NCBI GenBank assembly: GCA_002350705.1
Contig: DEFH01000025.1
Coordinates: forward strand, 26,367 to 71,426
Source of the DNA: Ruminococcaceae bacterium UBA2857
GTDB lineage: Bacteria; Bacillota; Clostridia; Oscillospirales; Acutalibacteraceae
DNA: 45,060 nt
Direction of reading: 5' to 3'
The notes under the pieces were generated by a model. The model ran no database searches and was not told where the DNA came from. It worked only from the letters and a program-made list of their open reading frames with translations. This document shows positions 1 through 8,470 of this stretch, in pieces (within the stretch, counting starts at the first letter, position 1; every line of letters begins with the position of its first letter). The translations under genes and the position numbers were made by a program.

Positions 1-67
1 TGAACAAGGAATGAAACATAAAAGTTGTTTTTATAACTTTTTATAAGTTTTCAGTAACGGGAAAGGA

Positions 68-667
68 ATGCCCGATATAGTAAGCAAAACGGACAATTTT
101 CTGAAAGCCATCGAAAAATATGCTGCCGAACAACGCAGCAAACTGGAATCCGAAGCAGAGGACTTCAAACAAAAGGAACTGACCAAAGCCGAAGAAGATG
201 CCCTCAGAGAAGCCTATGTGCTTTTGCAGAGAAAAATGTCCTCTATCAATAACAGTATCGCCGGAGAGCTTTCCAAAGCCGAAAATGCCAGCCGCAAAAG
301 TATTTTTGTCAAGCGTCAGGAAATTGAAGATAAAGTCTTTGACCGTGCAAAGGAAAAACTGCTTGCCTTTGCCGAAACACCGCAGTATACAGACAGGCTG
401 ACGGAAAGCACCAAAGCGATTGCTCAAAAATTGACTGCCAATGATGTTGTCCTGTACGTAAACGAAAGGGACAGCAAACTCAAAGACAAAATTACCGCAG
501 CTTTCGGCAGACAATGTACCGTTGCCGTCTCAAACGAGATACTGATAGGCGGTATTATGGGAATCAGCCGTGAACTGGGACTTCTTGCAGATGAAACGCT
601 TGATACAAGGCTTTCTCAGCAAAGAGAATGGTTCTGTGAAAATTCAGGCCTGAAAGTGACAGACTGA
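68..667 (+). CDS. ntpE: V-type ATP synthase subunit E
   Basis: Peripheral-stalk subunit of a V/A-type ATPase, linking the catalytic A3B3 head to the membrane sector. The 199 residues fit the family: a long charged helical N-terminal half (about 10-110, rich in E, K, A and Q, likely coiled coil pairing with subunit G/H), then a compact C-terminal domain containing the GGI segment near residues 160-163. The ATG is preceded immediately by GGAAAGGA with almost no spacer, but an in-frame TAA at 44-46 leaves no better start. Subunit A follows after 21 bp, so this is the middle of an operon whose 5' part (probably I, K, C and F) lies left of the window. The identification rests on size, helical character and position before A-B-D. 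Confidence 0.9.
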   Translation: MPDIVSKTDNFLKAIEKYAAEQRSKLESEAEDFKQKELTKAEEDALREAYVLLQRKMSSINNSIAGELSKAENASRKSIFVKRQEIEDKVFDRAKEKLLAFAETPQYTDRLTESTKAIAQKLTANDVVLYVNERDSKLKDKITAAFGRQCTVAVSNEILIGGIMGISRELGLLADETLDTRLSQQREWFCENSGLKVTD

Positions 668-688
668 AATGATGAGGTGAAGTTTTGA

Positions 689-2440
689 ATGAATGATGTT
701 ATTTACGGAATCAACGGTCCTGTTGTCACCGTCAGAAATACCAGAACATTCTCTATGATGGAGATGGTCTATGTAGGTGAGGCTCGTCTTGTCGGCGAAG
801 TCATCGGCATTAATGACAAACTCACTACCATACAGGTCTACGAGGAAACAACAGGCTTAAAACCGGGCGATCCTGTGACAGGTACAGGAGCTCCTATGAA
901 TGTACTGCTCGGTCCGGGTATTATCGACAATATCTTCGACGGTATCGAAAGACCATTGAAGGCTATCGAAGAAATCAGCGGTTCCTTTATTTCCAGAGGT
1001 GCAGCCGTTTCTTCACTGGATCTGAACAGATACTGGAATGTCAAACTCAAAGTAAAAGTCGGTGATGTGCTTCAGGGCGGTCAGATCTATGCGACCTGTC
1101 CCGAAACAGCCATTATTGAACACAGATTTTTGGTGCCGCCTGCTCTGAGCGGCACTGTCACCAGCGTACAGCCAAACGGCAAATATAAATTAACGGATAC
1201 CATTGTCATCATAAAAGATGACAATGGTGTGGAACACGAGTTGACGCTTTGCCAGAAATGGCCTATCCGAAATGCCCGTCCCTGTGCCGAAAGACTTCCT
1301 GCTACGATTCCATTGATTACCGGACAGCGTGTCATGGACACCATGTTCCCTATCGCCAAAGGCGGCACGGCTGCCATCCCCGGCGGATTCGGTACAGGCA
1401 AGACCATGAACCAGCACCAGTTGGCAAAATGGTGTGATGCAGATATTATCGTATATGTCGGCTGCGGTGAACGCGGCAACGAAATGAGTCAGGTACTTGA
1501 TGAATTTTCCGAACTGATCGATCCGAAATCCAACAGACCGATGACAGACAGAACCGTATTGATTGCCAATACCTCCAATATGCCTGTTGCTGCCCGTGAA
1601 GCGTCTATTTATACCGGTCTGACGTTAGCGGAATATTATCGTGATATGGGCTATCATGTGGCTATCATGGCGGATTCTACTTCCAGATGGGCGGAAGCTC
1701 TGCGTGAGATTTCCGGACGACTGGAAGAAATGCCTGCGGAAGAGGGTTTCCCGGCTTATCTGCCGTCAAGATTGTCGGAGTTCTATGAGAGAGCCGGACG
1801 TGTGGAAACACTTTGCGGAAGTGAGGGCTCCGTTACCATTATCGGTGCGGTATCTCCGCAGGGTTCCGACTTCTCCGAGCCTGTCACACAGAATACCAAG
1901 CGATTTACAAGATGTTTCTGGGCATTGGATAAAGCCCTTGCCTATGCAAGACATTATCCTGCCATCAACTGGATGAACAGCTACAGCGAGTATTTTACAG
2001 ACCTCGATCCCTGGTTCAGAGAAAATCTCGGGGATGATTTCATCAAATACAGAAATAAAATTACTTCCCTGCTGCATGAGGAAAGCAATCTGATGGAAAT
2101 CGTCAAGCTGATTGGTTCCGACGTTCTGCCGGATGACCAGAAGCTTGTCATTGAAACGGCAAAGGCCATCCGTGTAGGATTTCTCCAGCAAAATGCTTTC
2201 CATAAAGACGACACCTTTGTGCCGCTTGAAAAACAAAAGCTGATGATGAAGGTCATTCTGCACCTTTACAACAAGGCAAAACATATTATTGCCGCAGCAA
2301 TTCCCATCTCCAGCATTACAGAATTAGGCTTGTTTGAAAGGCTTGCAAAAATGAAGTACGATATTCCCAATGACAAGCCTGAAATGTTCGACCAACTGAT
2401 CTCGGACATTGACAGCTCTCTTGCAAAACTGACCAATTAA
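689..2440 (+). CDS. ntpA: V-type ATP synthase catalytic subunit A
   Basis: Catalytic nucleotide-binding subunit of the V/A-type ATPase, which couples ATP hydrolysis or synthesis to H+ or Na+ movement. At 583 residues it has the full family length. The beta-barrel N-terminal domain begins with the IxGPVV motif (about 8-13). The family-specific non-homologous insert lies around 110-190. The Walker A loop GGFGTGKT is at 232-239, followed by the GCGERGNE motif (catalytic Glu region, about 258-265), and the ADSTSRWAEALREISGRLEEMPAEEG region follows. The ATG has a GAGGTGA ribosome site 8 bases upstream. Subunit B starts 14 bp downstream. Whether the ion is H+ or Na+ cannot be told, because the c-ring gene is outside the window. 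Confidence 0.98.
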   Translation: MNDVIYGINGPVVTVRNTRTFSMMEMVYVGEARLVGEVIGINDKLTTIQVYEETTGLKPGDPVTGTGAPMNVLLGPGIIDNIFDGIERPLKAIEEISGSFISRGAAVSSLDLNRYWNVKLKVKVGDVLQGGQIYATCPETAIIEHRFLVPPALSGTVTSVQPNGKYKLTDTIVIIKDDNGVEHELTLCQKWPIRNARPCAERLPATIPLITGQRVMDTMFPIAKGGTAAIPGGFGTGKTMNQHQLAKWCDADIIVYVGCGERGNEMSQVLDEFSELIDPKSNRPMTDRTVLIANTSNMPVAAREASIYTGLTLAEYYRDMGYHVAIMADSTSRWAEALREISGRLEEMPAEEGFPAYLPSRLSEFYERAGRVETLCGSEGSVTIIGAVSPQGSDFSEPVTQNTKRFTRCFWALDKALAYARHYPAINWMNSYSEYFTDLDPWFRENLGDDFIKYRNKITSLLHEESNLMEIVKLIGSDVLPDDQKLVIETAKAIRVGFLQQNAFHKDDTFVPLEKQKLMMKVILHLYNKAKHIIAAAIPISSITELGLFERLAKMKYDIPNDKPEMFDQLISDIDSSLAKLTN

Positions 2441-2454
2441 CGGAGGGTGAAAAA

Positions 2455-3885
2455 ATGATAATTGATTATGTTGGCGTAAAGGAAATTAATGGTTCTTTGA
2501 TCGTGCTTGACAATGTCGAGGATGCCTCCTTTGAAGAAATGGTGGATATCCGTCTGGATAACGGTACCTATCGTCACGGAAGAATCGTACAGATCGAGGG
2601 CAAAAGAATCGTTGTACAGGTATTCGAGGGGACAAAGTCGATTTCCCTTGACAATACCAGAACCCGTCTCAAGGCTAAACCAATGGAACTGGCCCTCTCC
2701 CCTGAAATCATGGGACGTGTTTTCAGCGGTGCAGGCGTTCCCATAGACGGTCTCGGAGATGTTTATCCTGTCAAAAAAGCCAATATCAACGGTACTCCGA
2801 TGAATCCTGTATCGAGAATCTATCCCAGAAACTATATCAATACGGGTATTTCTACCATTGATACCCTGATGACGCTGATCAGAGGACAGAAACTGCCGAT
2901 TTTCTCCGGCTCCGGTATGAAACACAATGAACTCGCTGTACAGATTGTCCGTCAGGCGAAAATTTCCGATGATGAAGACAACAATTTCTGTGTGGTCTTT
3001 GCGGCAATGGGTGTTAAAAATGACGTGGCAGACTATTTCAGAAGAAGTTTTGACCAGAGCGGTGTTCTGTCAAGAGTTGTCATGTTCCTGAATCTTGCCA
3101 ATGATCCCATTATTGAAAGAACACTGACACCGAGATGTGCTCTGACAGCCGCTGAGTATCTCGCATTTGAATGTAATATGCACGTTCTTGTCATCATGAC
3201 GGATATGACCTCCTATGCGGAGGCTCTCAGAGAGTTCTCCTCCTCCAAAGGCGAGATCCCCGGCAGAAAAGGTTTTCCGGGCTATCTGTATTCCGACCTT
3301 GCTTCGCTGTATGAGCGTGCCGGAATGATCAAGGGCAGTACCGGCTCCGTGACACAGATTCCGATTCTTACCATGCCCAATGATGATATTACCCATCCTG
3401 TCCCCGACCTGACAGGCTATATTACAGAGGGACAGATCGTACTGGACAGAGCACTGGAAGGTGCAGGTCTCTATCCGCCTGTATCCGTATTGCCGTCATT
3501 GTCACGTCTGATGAAAGATGGTATCGGTGAAGGCTATACTCGTGCAGACCATCAGGCATTAGCCAATCAGCTTTTTGCCTCCTATGCAAGAGTGCAGGAT
3601 GCCCGTTCCCTTGCGTCCGTTATCGGTGAAGAAGAGCTTTCGCCTGTTGACAAGAAATATATGGAATTCGGCAAACTCTTTGAACAGCATTTTGTCAATC
3701 AGGGCTATACCGAAAATCGTACCATTGAGCAAAGTCTGGATTTGGGCTGGAAACTGCTTTCCACCCTGCCCAGAACGGAACTTGACCGTGTGGATGATAC
3801 TCTGCTTGACAAATATTATATCAGCAATTCCGATCCACTGGATTTTAACAGCTTTGACGATCAAAACAGCGACAGCGAAGATTAA
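2455..3885 (+). CDS. ntpB: V-type ATP synthase subunit B
   Basis: Non-catalytic subunit alternating with subunit A in the hexameric head of the V/A-ATPase. The 476 residues match the family. Where subunit A carries a P-loop, this protein has the degenerate PIFSGSGMKHNELA sequence (about 146-159), the hallmark of subunit B. It also has the MTDMTSYAEALREFSSSKGEIPGRKGFPGY segment characteristic of B. A GGAGGG ribosome site lies 7 bases before the ATG. Subunit D follows after 18 bp. The last 20 residues are acidic and rich in Asp, Ser and Asn. Confidence 0.98.
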   Translation: MIIDYVGVKEINGSLIVLDNVEDASFEEMVDIRLDNGTYRHGRIVQIEGKRIVVQVFEGTKSISLDNTRTRLKAKPMELALSPEIMGRVFSGAGVPIDGLGDVYPVKKANINGTPMNPVSRIYPRNYINTGISTIDTLMTLIRGQKLPIFSGSGMKHNELAVQIVRQAKISDDEDNNFCVVFAAMGVKNDVADYFRRSFDQSGVLSRVVMFLNLANDPIIERTLTPRCALTAAEYLAFECNMHVLVIMTDMTSYAEALREFSSSKGEIPGRKGFPGYLYSDLASLYERAGMIKGSTGSVTQIPILTMPNDDITHPVPDLTGYITEGQIVLDRALEGAGLYPPVSVLPSLSRLMKDGIGEGYTRADHQALANQLFASYARVQDARSLASVIGEEELSPVDKKYMEFGKLFEQHFVNQGYTENRTIEQSLDLGWKLLSTLPRTELDRVDDTLLDKYYISNSDPLDFNSFDDQNSDSED

Positions 3886-3903
3886 ACGAAAAGAGATGAT
3901 TTC

Positions 3904-4527
3904 ATGGCAGTGCAGGCAGTCCCTACCAAAGGCAACTTGATGACATTCAAAAAATCTCTTTCCCTTGCCAGAACAGGCTACGAACTGCTGGACAAGAAAA
4001 GAAATATCCTTGTCCGGGAAATGATGACGCTGATCGACAGAGCAACAGAGATTCAGGATAAAATTGATGTGACTTACAGCAAGGCATATCTTGCTCTGCA
4101 AAAAGCCAATATCACACTGGGATATATTGACGACATCGCCAAAACCATTCCGACAGACAATTCCCTGAAATTGTCCTACAGAAGCGTGATGGGCGTTGAA
4201 ATTCCTATCGTTACCATAGATGAAAGTCAGGAGGAACAGGGCATTTTTTACGGACTCGGTTCGACAAATGCCACCTTCGACGAGGCATATATGTGTTTCA
4301 GAGAGGTCAAACGGCTGACGGCTGACCTTGCCGAAGTGGAAAACAGTGTCTATCGTCTTGCCGACGCTATCAAGAAAACTCAAAAACGTGCCAATGCTCT
4401 CAAAAATATCATGATTCCACGCTTTGAGGAAACTGTAAAATTTATTTCGGACGCTCTGGAGGAAAAAGAAAGAGAAGAATTCTCCCGTCTGAAAGTCATC
4501 AAGGCTCAGAAACAAAACAATGAATAA
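3904..4527 (+). CDS. ntpD: V-type ATP synthase subunit D
   Basis: Central rotor shaft of the V/A-ATPase, transmitting rotation between the membrane ring and the A3B3 head. The 207 residues are nearly all helical. The N-terminal helix carries the conserved pattern PTKGNL...LSLARTGYELLDKKRNIL (about 7-38), and the C-terminal helix carries the matching antiparallel segment KRANALKNIMIPRFEETVKFI (about 158-178). Both are diagnostic of the family. It is the last gene of the operon: a strong intrinsic terminator begins 5 bp after the stop. Subunits F and G are not seen here, so F must lie upstream, outside the window. Confidence 0.96.
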   Translation: MAVQAVPTKGNLMTFKKSLSLARTGYELLDKKRNILVREMMTLIDRATEIQDKIDVTYSKAYLALQKANITLGYIDDIAKTIPTDNSLKLSYRSVMGVEIPIVTIDESQEEQGIFYGLGSTNATFDEAYMCFREVKRLTADLAEVENSVYRLADAIKKTQKRANALKNIMIPRFEETVKFISDALEEKEREEFSRLKVIKAQKQNNE

Positions 4528-4532
4528 ATCTG

Positions 4533-4566
4533 ATACGGACTGTTACGGACAGTCCGTATTTTTATT
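4533..4566 (+). terminator. Rho-independent terminator of the V-ATPase operon
   Basis: A perfect 11-bp inverted repeat (ATACGGACTGT and its complement, 4533-4543 and 4549-4559) with a 5-base loop is followed directly by TTTTTATT. It starts 5 bp after the ntpD stop. Confidence 0.93.
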
Positions 4567-4577
4567 GACAAAAACAG

Positions 4578-4606
4578 TTGCATTCTCCCATAAAAACATA
4601 TATAAT
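4578..4606 (+). promoter_or_regulatory. SigA-type promoter of the MATE gene
   Basis: TTGCAT (4578-4583), a 17-base spacer and a perfect TATAAT (4601-4606) lie 31 bases before the chosen ATG. A closer match to the -35 consensus, TTGACA at 4565-4570, is 30 bases from the -10 and so is not in position. Confidence 0.75.
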
Positions 4607-4636
4607 AGCTTTTGTTATATATGAAGGAGGATGAAA

Positions 4637-5989
4637 ATGAAAGACGCAAGATTAGAAAGAATGGGAACGGCTCCGGTATTCCCTCTGATGATGAAAATGG
4701 CTTTGCCTGCCATGTTTTCCATGATCGTACAGGCACTGTACAATGTTGTGGACAGTATGTTTGTATCACACTATCACAAAACCGCTCTGACGGCTGTATC
4801 GCTTGCCTTTCCCATGCAGCTGTTAATGGTCAGTTTTGGTGTCGGTACGGCTATTGGTCTGAATTCCCTGATCTCACGCCGTCTGGGAGAACAGCGGCAT
4901 GATGAAGCCGGCAAAGCCGCTACCTATTCCATCATACTCGGCATGGCAACATGGATCATTTTCGCTTTGACAGGACTGTTTTTTTCCGGAAACATTATCG
5001 GTGCTTATACGGACAATCCTATGGTACTGGAAAGCGGTACACAATATCTTTCCTGTGTATTTATTTTTTCATTTGGTATGCTGATTGAGGTCAACATTGA
5101 AAAAACGATTCAGGCAACAGGCAACATGATATTCCCTATGCTTTTCCAGCTCACAGGAGCCATTATTAATATCGTTCTTGATCCGATTTTCATTTTCACC
5201 TTTGATATGGGTGCTTTGGGTGCAGGAATTGCAACTGTTATCGGACAAATTATCTCTATGATTTTTGCTCTGATTGTTCTCTTACAACAAAACAAGGCAA
5301 TTAAAATCGACCTGCACTATCTCAGGCACTTTGATTTTAAAATCGTCAGAGATATCTATGCAGTGGGAATCCCGTCTATTGTCATGCAGAGTATCAGTTC
5401 CATTATGCTTCTCGGTATGAACGGCATCTTAGCAGGCATTTCCGAAACATACGTGGATGTATTGGGAGTTTATTTTAAATTGCAGTCCTTTATTTTCATG
5501 CCCGTGTTCGGACTGAATCAGGGTGTCATGCCCATTATGGGATATAATTACGGTGCCAAAAACGGCAAACGCTTAATGGACACACTGAAATATGGTATTT
5601 ATGTTGCGATTGTGATTATGGCTGTGGGAGTGGTGCTGTTTCAGACACTTCCCGAAATCCTGCTCAATCTGTTCAATGCCTATCCCGAAATGCTCGAAAC
5701 AGGTGTTCCTGCCTTGCGGATTATCAGTCTGTGTTTTGTGCTGGCGGCTGTCGGAATCCTATTTTCCACATTTTTTCAGGCTGTCGGACACGGTATCCGT
5801 TCCATGATGGTTTCTCTTTTCCGTCAGTTAGGAATTATTCTTCCCGCCGCCTATTTTCTTGCAGGCATCCATCCCTCTCTGGTGTGGTACGCCTTTCCTA
5901 TCGCCGAGGGCGGTGCTATGATGATTGCCGTGATTTTCTTTGCCACCCTCTACAAAAAGGAAATTAAAAAAATCATGCCTGCCCTGTAA
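4637..5989 (+). CDS. MATE family multidrug/Na+ antiporter
   Basis: Integral membrane exporter of the MATE family (MOP superfamily), expected to expel cationic compounds in exchange for Na+ or H+. The 450 residues hold about 12 hydrophobic segments in two six-helix halves. The first half opens with the typical PLMMKMALPAMFSMIVQALYNVVDSMFV segment, and the second (from about residue 235) with the matching GIPSIVMQSISSIMLLGMNG segment. I take ATG 4637 rather than 4631 because the AAGGAGG site at 4624-4630 abuts 4631 but sits 6 bases from 4637. It has its own promoter. The sigma factor gene follows 45 bp downstream with no terminator between, so co-transcription is possible. The substrate cannot be told. 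Confidence 0.93.
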   Translation: MKDARLERMGTAPVFPLMMKMALPAMFSMIVQALYNVVDSMFVSHYHKTALTAVSLAFPMQLLMVSFGVGTAIGLNSLISRRLGEQRHDEAGKAATYSIILGMATWIIFALTGLFFSGNIIGAYTDNPMVLESGTQYLSCVFIFSFGMLIEVNIEKTIQATGNMIFPMLFQLTGAIINIVLDPIFIFTFDMGALGAGIATVIGQIISMIFALIVLLQQNKAIKIDLHYLRHFDFKIVRDIYAVGIPSIVMQSISSIMLLGMNGILAGISETYVDVLGVYFKLQSFIFMPVFGLNQGVMPIMGYNYGAKNGKRLMDTLKYGIYVAIVIMAVGVVLFQTLPEILLNLFNAYPEMLETGVPALRIISLCFVLAAVGILFSTFFQAVGHGIRSMMVSLFRQLGIILPAAYFLAGIHPSLVWYAFPIAEGGAMMIAVIFFATLYKKEIKKIMPAL

Positions 5990-6034
5990 CAAATCCGCTC
6001 GTTTTGATACTTAATTGATAAAGGAGATGAAACA

Positions 6035-6589
6035 ATGGAGGACGATAAAATTATCGGACTGTTTTTTGAACGCTCTGAATCCGCTATTCAGGAACTGGCA
6101 CATAAATATGAAAAAATCTGTGTGAAAGTTTCTCTCAATATTCTCGGCAGTGTGCAGGATGCGGAAGAATGTGTCAATGACTCCTATCTGGGAGTATGGA
6201 ACGCTATCCCTCCCCGAAAGCCTGACAATCTCATGGCATTTCTCTGTAAAATTGTCCGCAACCTCTCACTCAAACGCTGTACTTATAACTCTGCCGAAAA
6301 ACGCAAAAGCAATTACGGTACCTGTATTGATGAACTGGATGAGTGTGTACCCTCCCGTCATACTGTGGAATCGGAATTTGATTCGGATGAGCTTTCAAAA
6401 CAAATTGACCGTTTTATTGCTTCCCTTGACAAAACCAATCAGTTTTTGTTTGTCAGGCGATACTGGTTTACAGACTCCTATGAATCCCTCTCCAGAGTTA
6501 CCGGACTCAGAGAACAGGCAATTCGCACCCGTCTGTCCCGTATCCGAGCCAATCTCCAAAAATTTCTTGACAAGGAGACTGTTACATGA
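6035..6589 (+). CDS. Sigma-70 family RNA polymerase sigma factor (ECF-like)
   Basis: Alternative sigma factor of 184 residues. Region 2 (about 10-95) contains the core-binding pattern AEECVNDSYLGVWNAIPP and LCKIVRNLSLKR. Region 4 (about 130-180) holds a helix-turn-helix in SLSRVTGLREQAIRTRLSRIRANLQKFL. There is no region 1 or 3, as in ECF factors. A GGAGATG-type site precedes the ATG. Its stop overlaps the next gene's start (ATGA, 6586-6589), which implies translational coupling with a membrane partner. This sigma/single-span protein arrangement is common in Clostridia. Target promoters are unknown, and the adjacent MATE gene is only a positional guess. Confidence 0.9.
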   Translation: MEDDKIIGLFFERSESAIQELAHKYEKICVKVSLNILGSVQDAEECVNDSYLGVWNAIPPRKPDNLMAFLCKIVRNLSLKRCTYNSAEKRKSNYGTCIDELDECVPSRHTVESEFDSDELSKQIDRFIASLDKTNQFLFVRRYWFTDSYESLSRVTGLREQAIRTRLSRIRANLQKFLDKETVT

Positions 6590-7332
6590 ATGGAAATGAC
6601 TTGATGAATGTCATTAACAATATTGATGACAGCTATATCACGGAATTTGCCGATACAGGCAAGTTTCAGAAAAAAAAGCCGTTTTATCTCTCTTACCAAT
6701 TTTATGGCAGTATTGCCGCTGTCATTGCTGTGTGTGCAGGAATTATGATTGCTGTTTCTTTCCATCAGGATTCTTTGATTGTTCCTGCTCCCGTCACACA
6801 GGATACGGAAACGGTTTCTTCAGAAAAGCCTATTGATGATTCCGAAAAAGATTCTGACGGTTTGGGGCATTTCAATGGCATCGCAGACAGTGCCAAACAG
6901 ACGGAAGGCGATACCATTGCCGAAGAAATGCACAATCCTTTTTCCGTCAAAGTATATGCCGCCGAAAACAGTCAGCCTGTTCAACTTACCGAAAATCCCG
7001 TTGCCATCAAAGGAGATTTCAATCCTCTGTTCAGTTCTTCCAAAGGACTGGGCATTGAATTTGAAATCACCTGTCCTGCCAATCTAATGCTGCAAACCGA
7101 CAACGGACATTTTCTCACATGGGACAGACAAAGCGGTGCTATTGTCAACTACGGCAAGGAATACTCTGCAAACGGTACTGTCAATCTTTTCTGGACATTG
7201 GATAATGACTTTGAATGGAATGAAACCACTTTTATTAATGTTTTGGACAGTTCTCGAAATACCATTTCTGTGATTCAAATTACAGGTGATGAAAGTACCC
7301 ATACTTTCACGGCTTCCCTGCAAAATGACTGA
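6586..7332 (+). CDS. Single-span membrane protein, probable sigma-factor partner (anti-sigma-like)
   Basis: A 248-residue protein with a short cytoplasmic N-terminus (motif NIDDSYITEFAD, about 11-22, resembling the N-termini of clostridial sigma-partner proteins), a Lys-rich stretch, one transmembrane helix (about 39-58), and an extracytoplasmic remainder. The last consists of an acidic Ser/Asp-rich linker (about 70-105) and a C-terminal domain (about 118-248) of probable beta structure. It starts inside the sigma gene stop codon, with AAGGAG upstream. Coupling and topology suggest that it holds the sigma factor at the membrane until an external signal arrives. That role is inferred: no known anti-sigma domain is recognisable. 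A strong terminator begins 1 bp after its stop. Confidence 0.7.
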   Translation: MNGNDLMNVINNIDDSYITEFADTGKFQKKKPFYLSYQFYGSIAAVIAVCAGIMIAVSFHQDSLIVPAPVTQDTETVSSEKPIDDSEKDSDGLGHFNGIADSAKQTEGDTIAEEMHNPFSVKVYAAENSQPVQLTENPVAIKGDFNPLFSSSKGLGIEFEITCPANLMLQTDNGHFLTWDRQSGAIVNYGKEYSANGTVNLFWTLDNDFEWNETTFINVLDSSRNTISVIQITGDESTHTFTASLQND

Positions 7333-7370
7333 AAAACCGGCTCGGAAAGTAATTTCCGAGCCGGTTTTTT
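7333..7370. terminator. Bidirectional terminator between sigma operon and azlD
   Basis: AAAACCGGCTCGGAAA is repeated as its exact complement around a 4-base loop, giving a 16-bp stem with A and T runs at the two ends. It serves the plus-strand sigma-partner gene and the minus-strand azlCD genes. Confidence 0.95.
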
Positions 7371-7395
7371 AATGATGTTTTGATGATGTCAAGTA

Positions 7396-7695
7396 TCAGA
7401 TAATCCATCCCACTAAAAACGCCCCCGCTGCCGCTGCCAATGATACCACTATCAAAGGCAGGTCAAAATATGCCAGAACAAGAGCAATTCCTGTGCCTGC
7501 GATTGCCGTATAAATATTCCCTGTACTGTAAAAAATGGCAGGTATCGTCATTGCACTCAGCACCGCATACGGTACATAATACAGAAAACTTTTTAAAAAT
7601 TTCGACCGGATTTTTTTCCTGAAAAATGCAAACGGCAATACTCTGATACAATAAGTCACTCCTGCCATAACGGCTATATAGACAGCAATACTCAT
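7396..7695 (-). CDS. azlD: Branched-chain amino acid exporter small subunit AzlD
   Basis: Small membrane subunit of the AzlCD-type branched-chain amino acid exporter. The 99 residues contain about four hydrophobic helices and the family features YCIRVLPFAFFRKK near the N-terminus and YVPYAVLSAMTIP in the middle. I place the start at ATG 7695, which overlaps the azlC stop in a coupled ATGA. A longer reading from 7731 would add 12 residues lying inside azlC and has no ribosome site. It is the last gene of the minus-strand cluster. Confidence 0.9.
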   Translation of the reverse strand: MSIAVYIAVMAGVTYCIRVLPFAFFRKKIRSKFLKSFLYYVPYAVLSAMTIPAIFYSTGNIYTAIAGTGIALVLAYFDLPLIVVSLAAAAGAFLVGWII

Positions 7696-8405
7696 ATCTC
7701 TTCTTCCTCCTCTTTCTGCGGAAACAGCCATGCTCCCACAACGGCCGCTATGACTGCTGACAGAATCACGGCAAATCCCCCTGAAATCATTGGCAGCAGA
7801 TATTTACAGATAACACTCAGCAATGCCGCCATTCCCACCACAAACAGAATATTTTTCTGTTTTCTCGTGGGCGGTACGATAATGGCAATAAACATCCCAT
7901 ATAACACGATTCCCAAGGCAGAGGTCACATTTGCCGGCAAAAGCGTGCCTGCGGCTGCCCCTAAAAAGGTACCTGTCACCCAGCCAAGCGTTGATACCAA
8001 TATGACACCGTACATATAAGACGGCTTTAAAATTTTCTCTTTGGTGGAGCATAAAGCAAATATTTCGTCTGTAATGCCGTAGGCGGCAAACAGTCTGTGG
8101 GGAAGTGTAAAACTTTTGTCCAGCTTTTGAGAGAGTGACAATGCCATCAGTGCATAACGGATATTGATAACAAACTGTACCGCTGCCATTTCAATCAGTG
8201 TACCGCCTGCCGCAATGATACCGACTCCCTGAGCTTGTCCTGCGGAAGTCAGATTTGTCAGGGAAATCATAAACGCTTCCAACACGCTTAATCCCGAACC
8301 GACCGCCATAATGCCAAAGCCAAATGATACCGACAAATATCCTAAAAATATGGGAATCCCATTCATCATGCCCCTTACAAAATCCGATTGTATTTTCTTT
8401 TCCAT
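7692..8405 (-). CDS. azlC: Branched-chain amino acid exporter large subunit AzlC
   Basis: AzlC family permease (237 residues, about 7 hydrophobic segments), forming with AzlD an exporter of leucine, isoleucine, valine or analogues. The family pattern GIPIFLGYLSVSFGFGIMA is at about 16-34, and FVINIRYALMALSLSQ follows at about 77-92. It ends in a run of Glu whose codons overlap the azlD start. It lies downstream of aspS on the same strand but is separated from it by a terminator hairpin, so it is likely expressed partly on its own. I did not find a convincing promoter in the short gap. Confidence 0.92.
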   Translation of the reverse strand: MEKKIQSDFVRGMMNGIPIFLGYLSVSFGFGIMAVGSGLSVLEAFMISLTNLTSAGQAQGVGIIAAGGTLIEMAAVQFVINIRYALMALSLSQKLDKSFTLPHRLFAAYGITDEIFALCSTKEKILKPSYMYGVILVSTLGWVTGTFLGAAAGTLLPANVTSALGIVLYGMFIAIIVPPTRKQKNILFVVGMAALLSVICKYLLPMISGGFAVILSAVIAAVVGAWLFPQKEEEEEI

Positions 8406-8425
8406 GCCTGTTTCTCCAAACTGTA

Positions 8426-8460
8426 AAGCCTACCGAACAAATTTCCTGTTCAGCAGGCTT
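8426..8460 (-). terminator. Terminator hairpin after aspS
   Basis: Two 14-base arms (8426-8439 and 8447-8460) are fully paired only when read on the minus strand, where the two imperfect positions become G-U wobbles. On the plus strand they are A-C mismatches. The hairpin is therefore built for minus-strand RNA. It is followed by a short U run (UUUACAG), so it may be leaky toward azlC. Confidence 0.72.
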
Positions 8461-8470
8461 TTTGTATTTT

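Noticed and set aside
11..46. Short ORF upstream of ntpE
   Set aside because: Eleven codons, in the gap between operon genes, with no protein-like content; more probably the end of an upstream gene lies just left of it.
3559..4515. Long antisense ORF (318 codons) opposite ntpB and ntpD
   Set aside because: It is the shadow of two well-supported genes, with Phe- and Ser-rich composition and no ribosome site.
4565..4570. TTGACA as the -35 of the MATE promoter
   Set aside because: It is 30 bases from the -10; TTGCAT at 4578 has the correct 17-base spacing.
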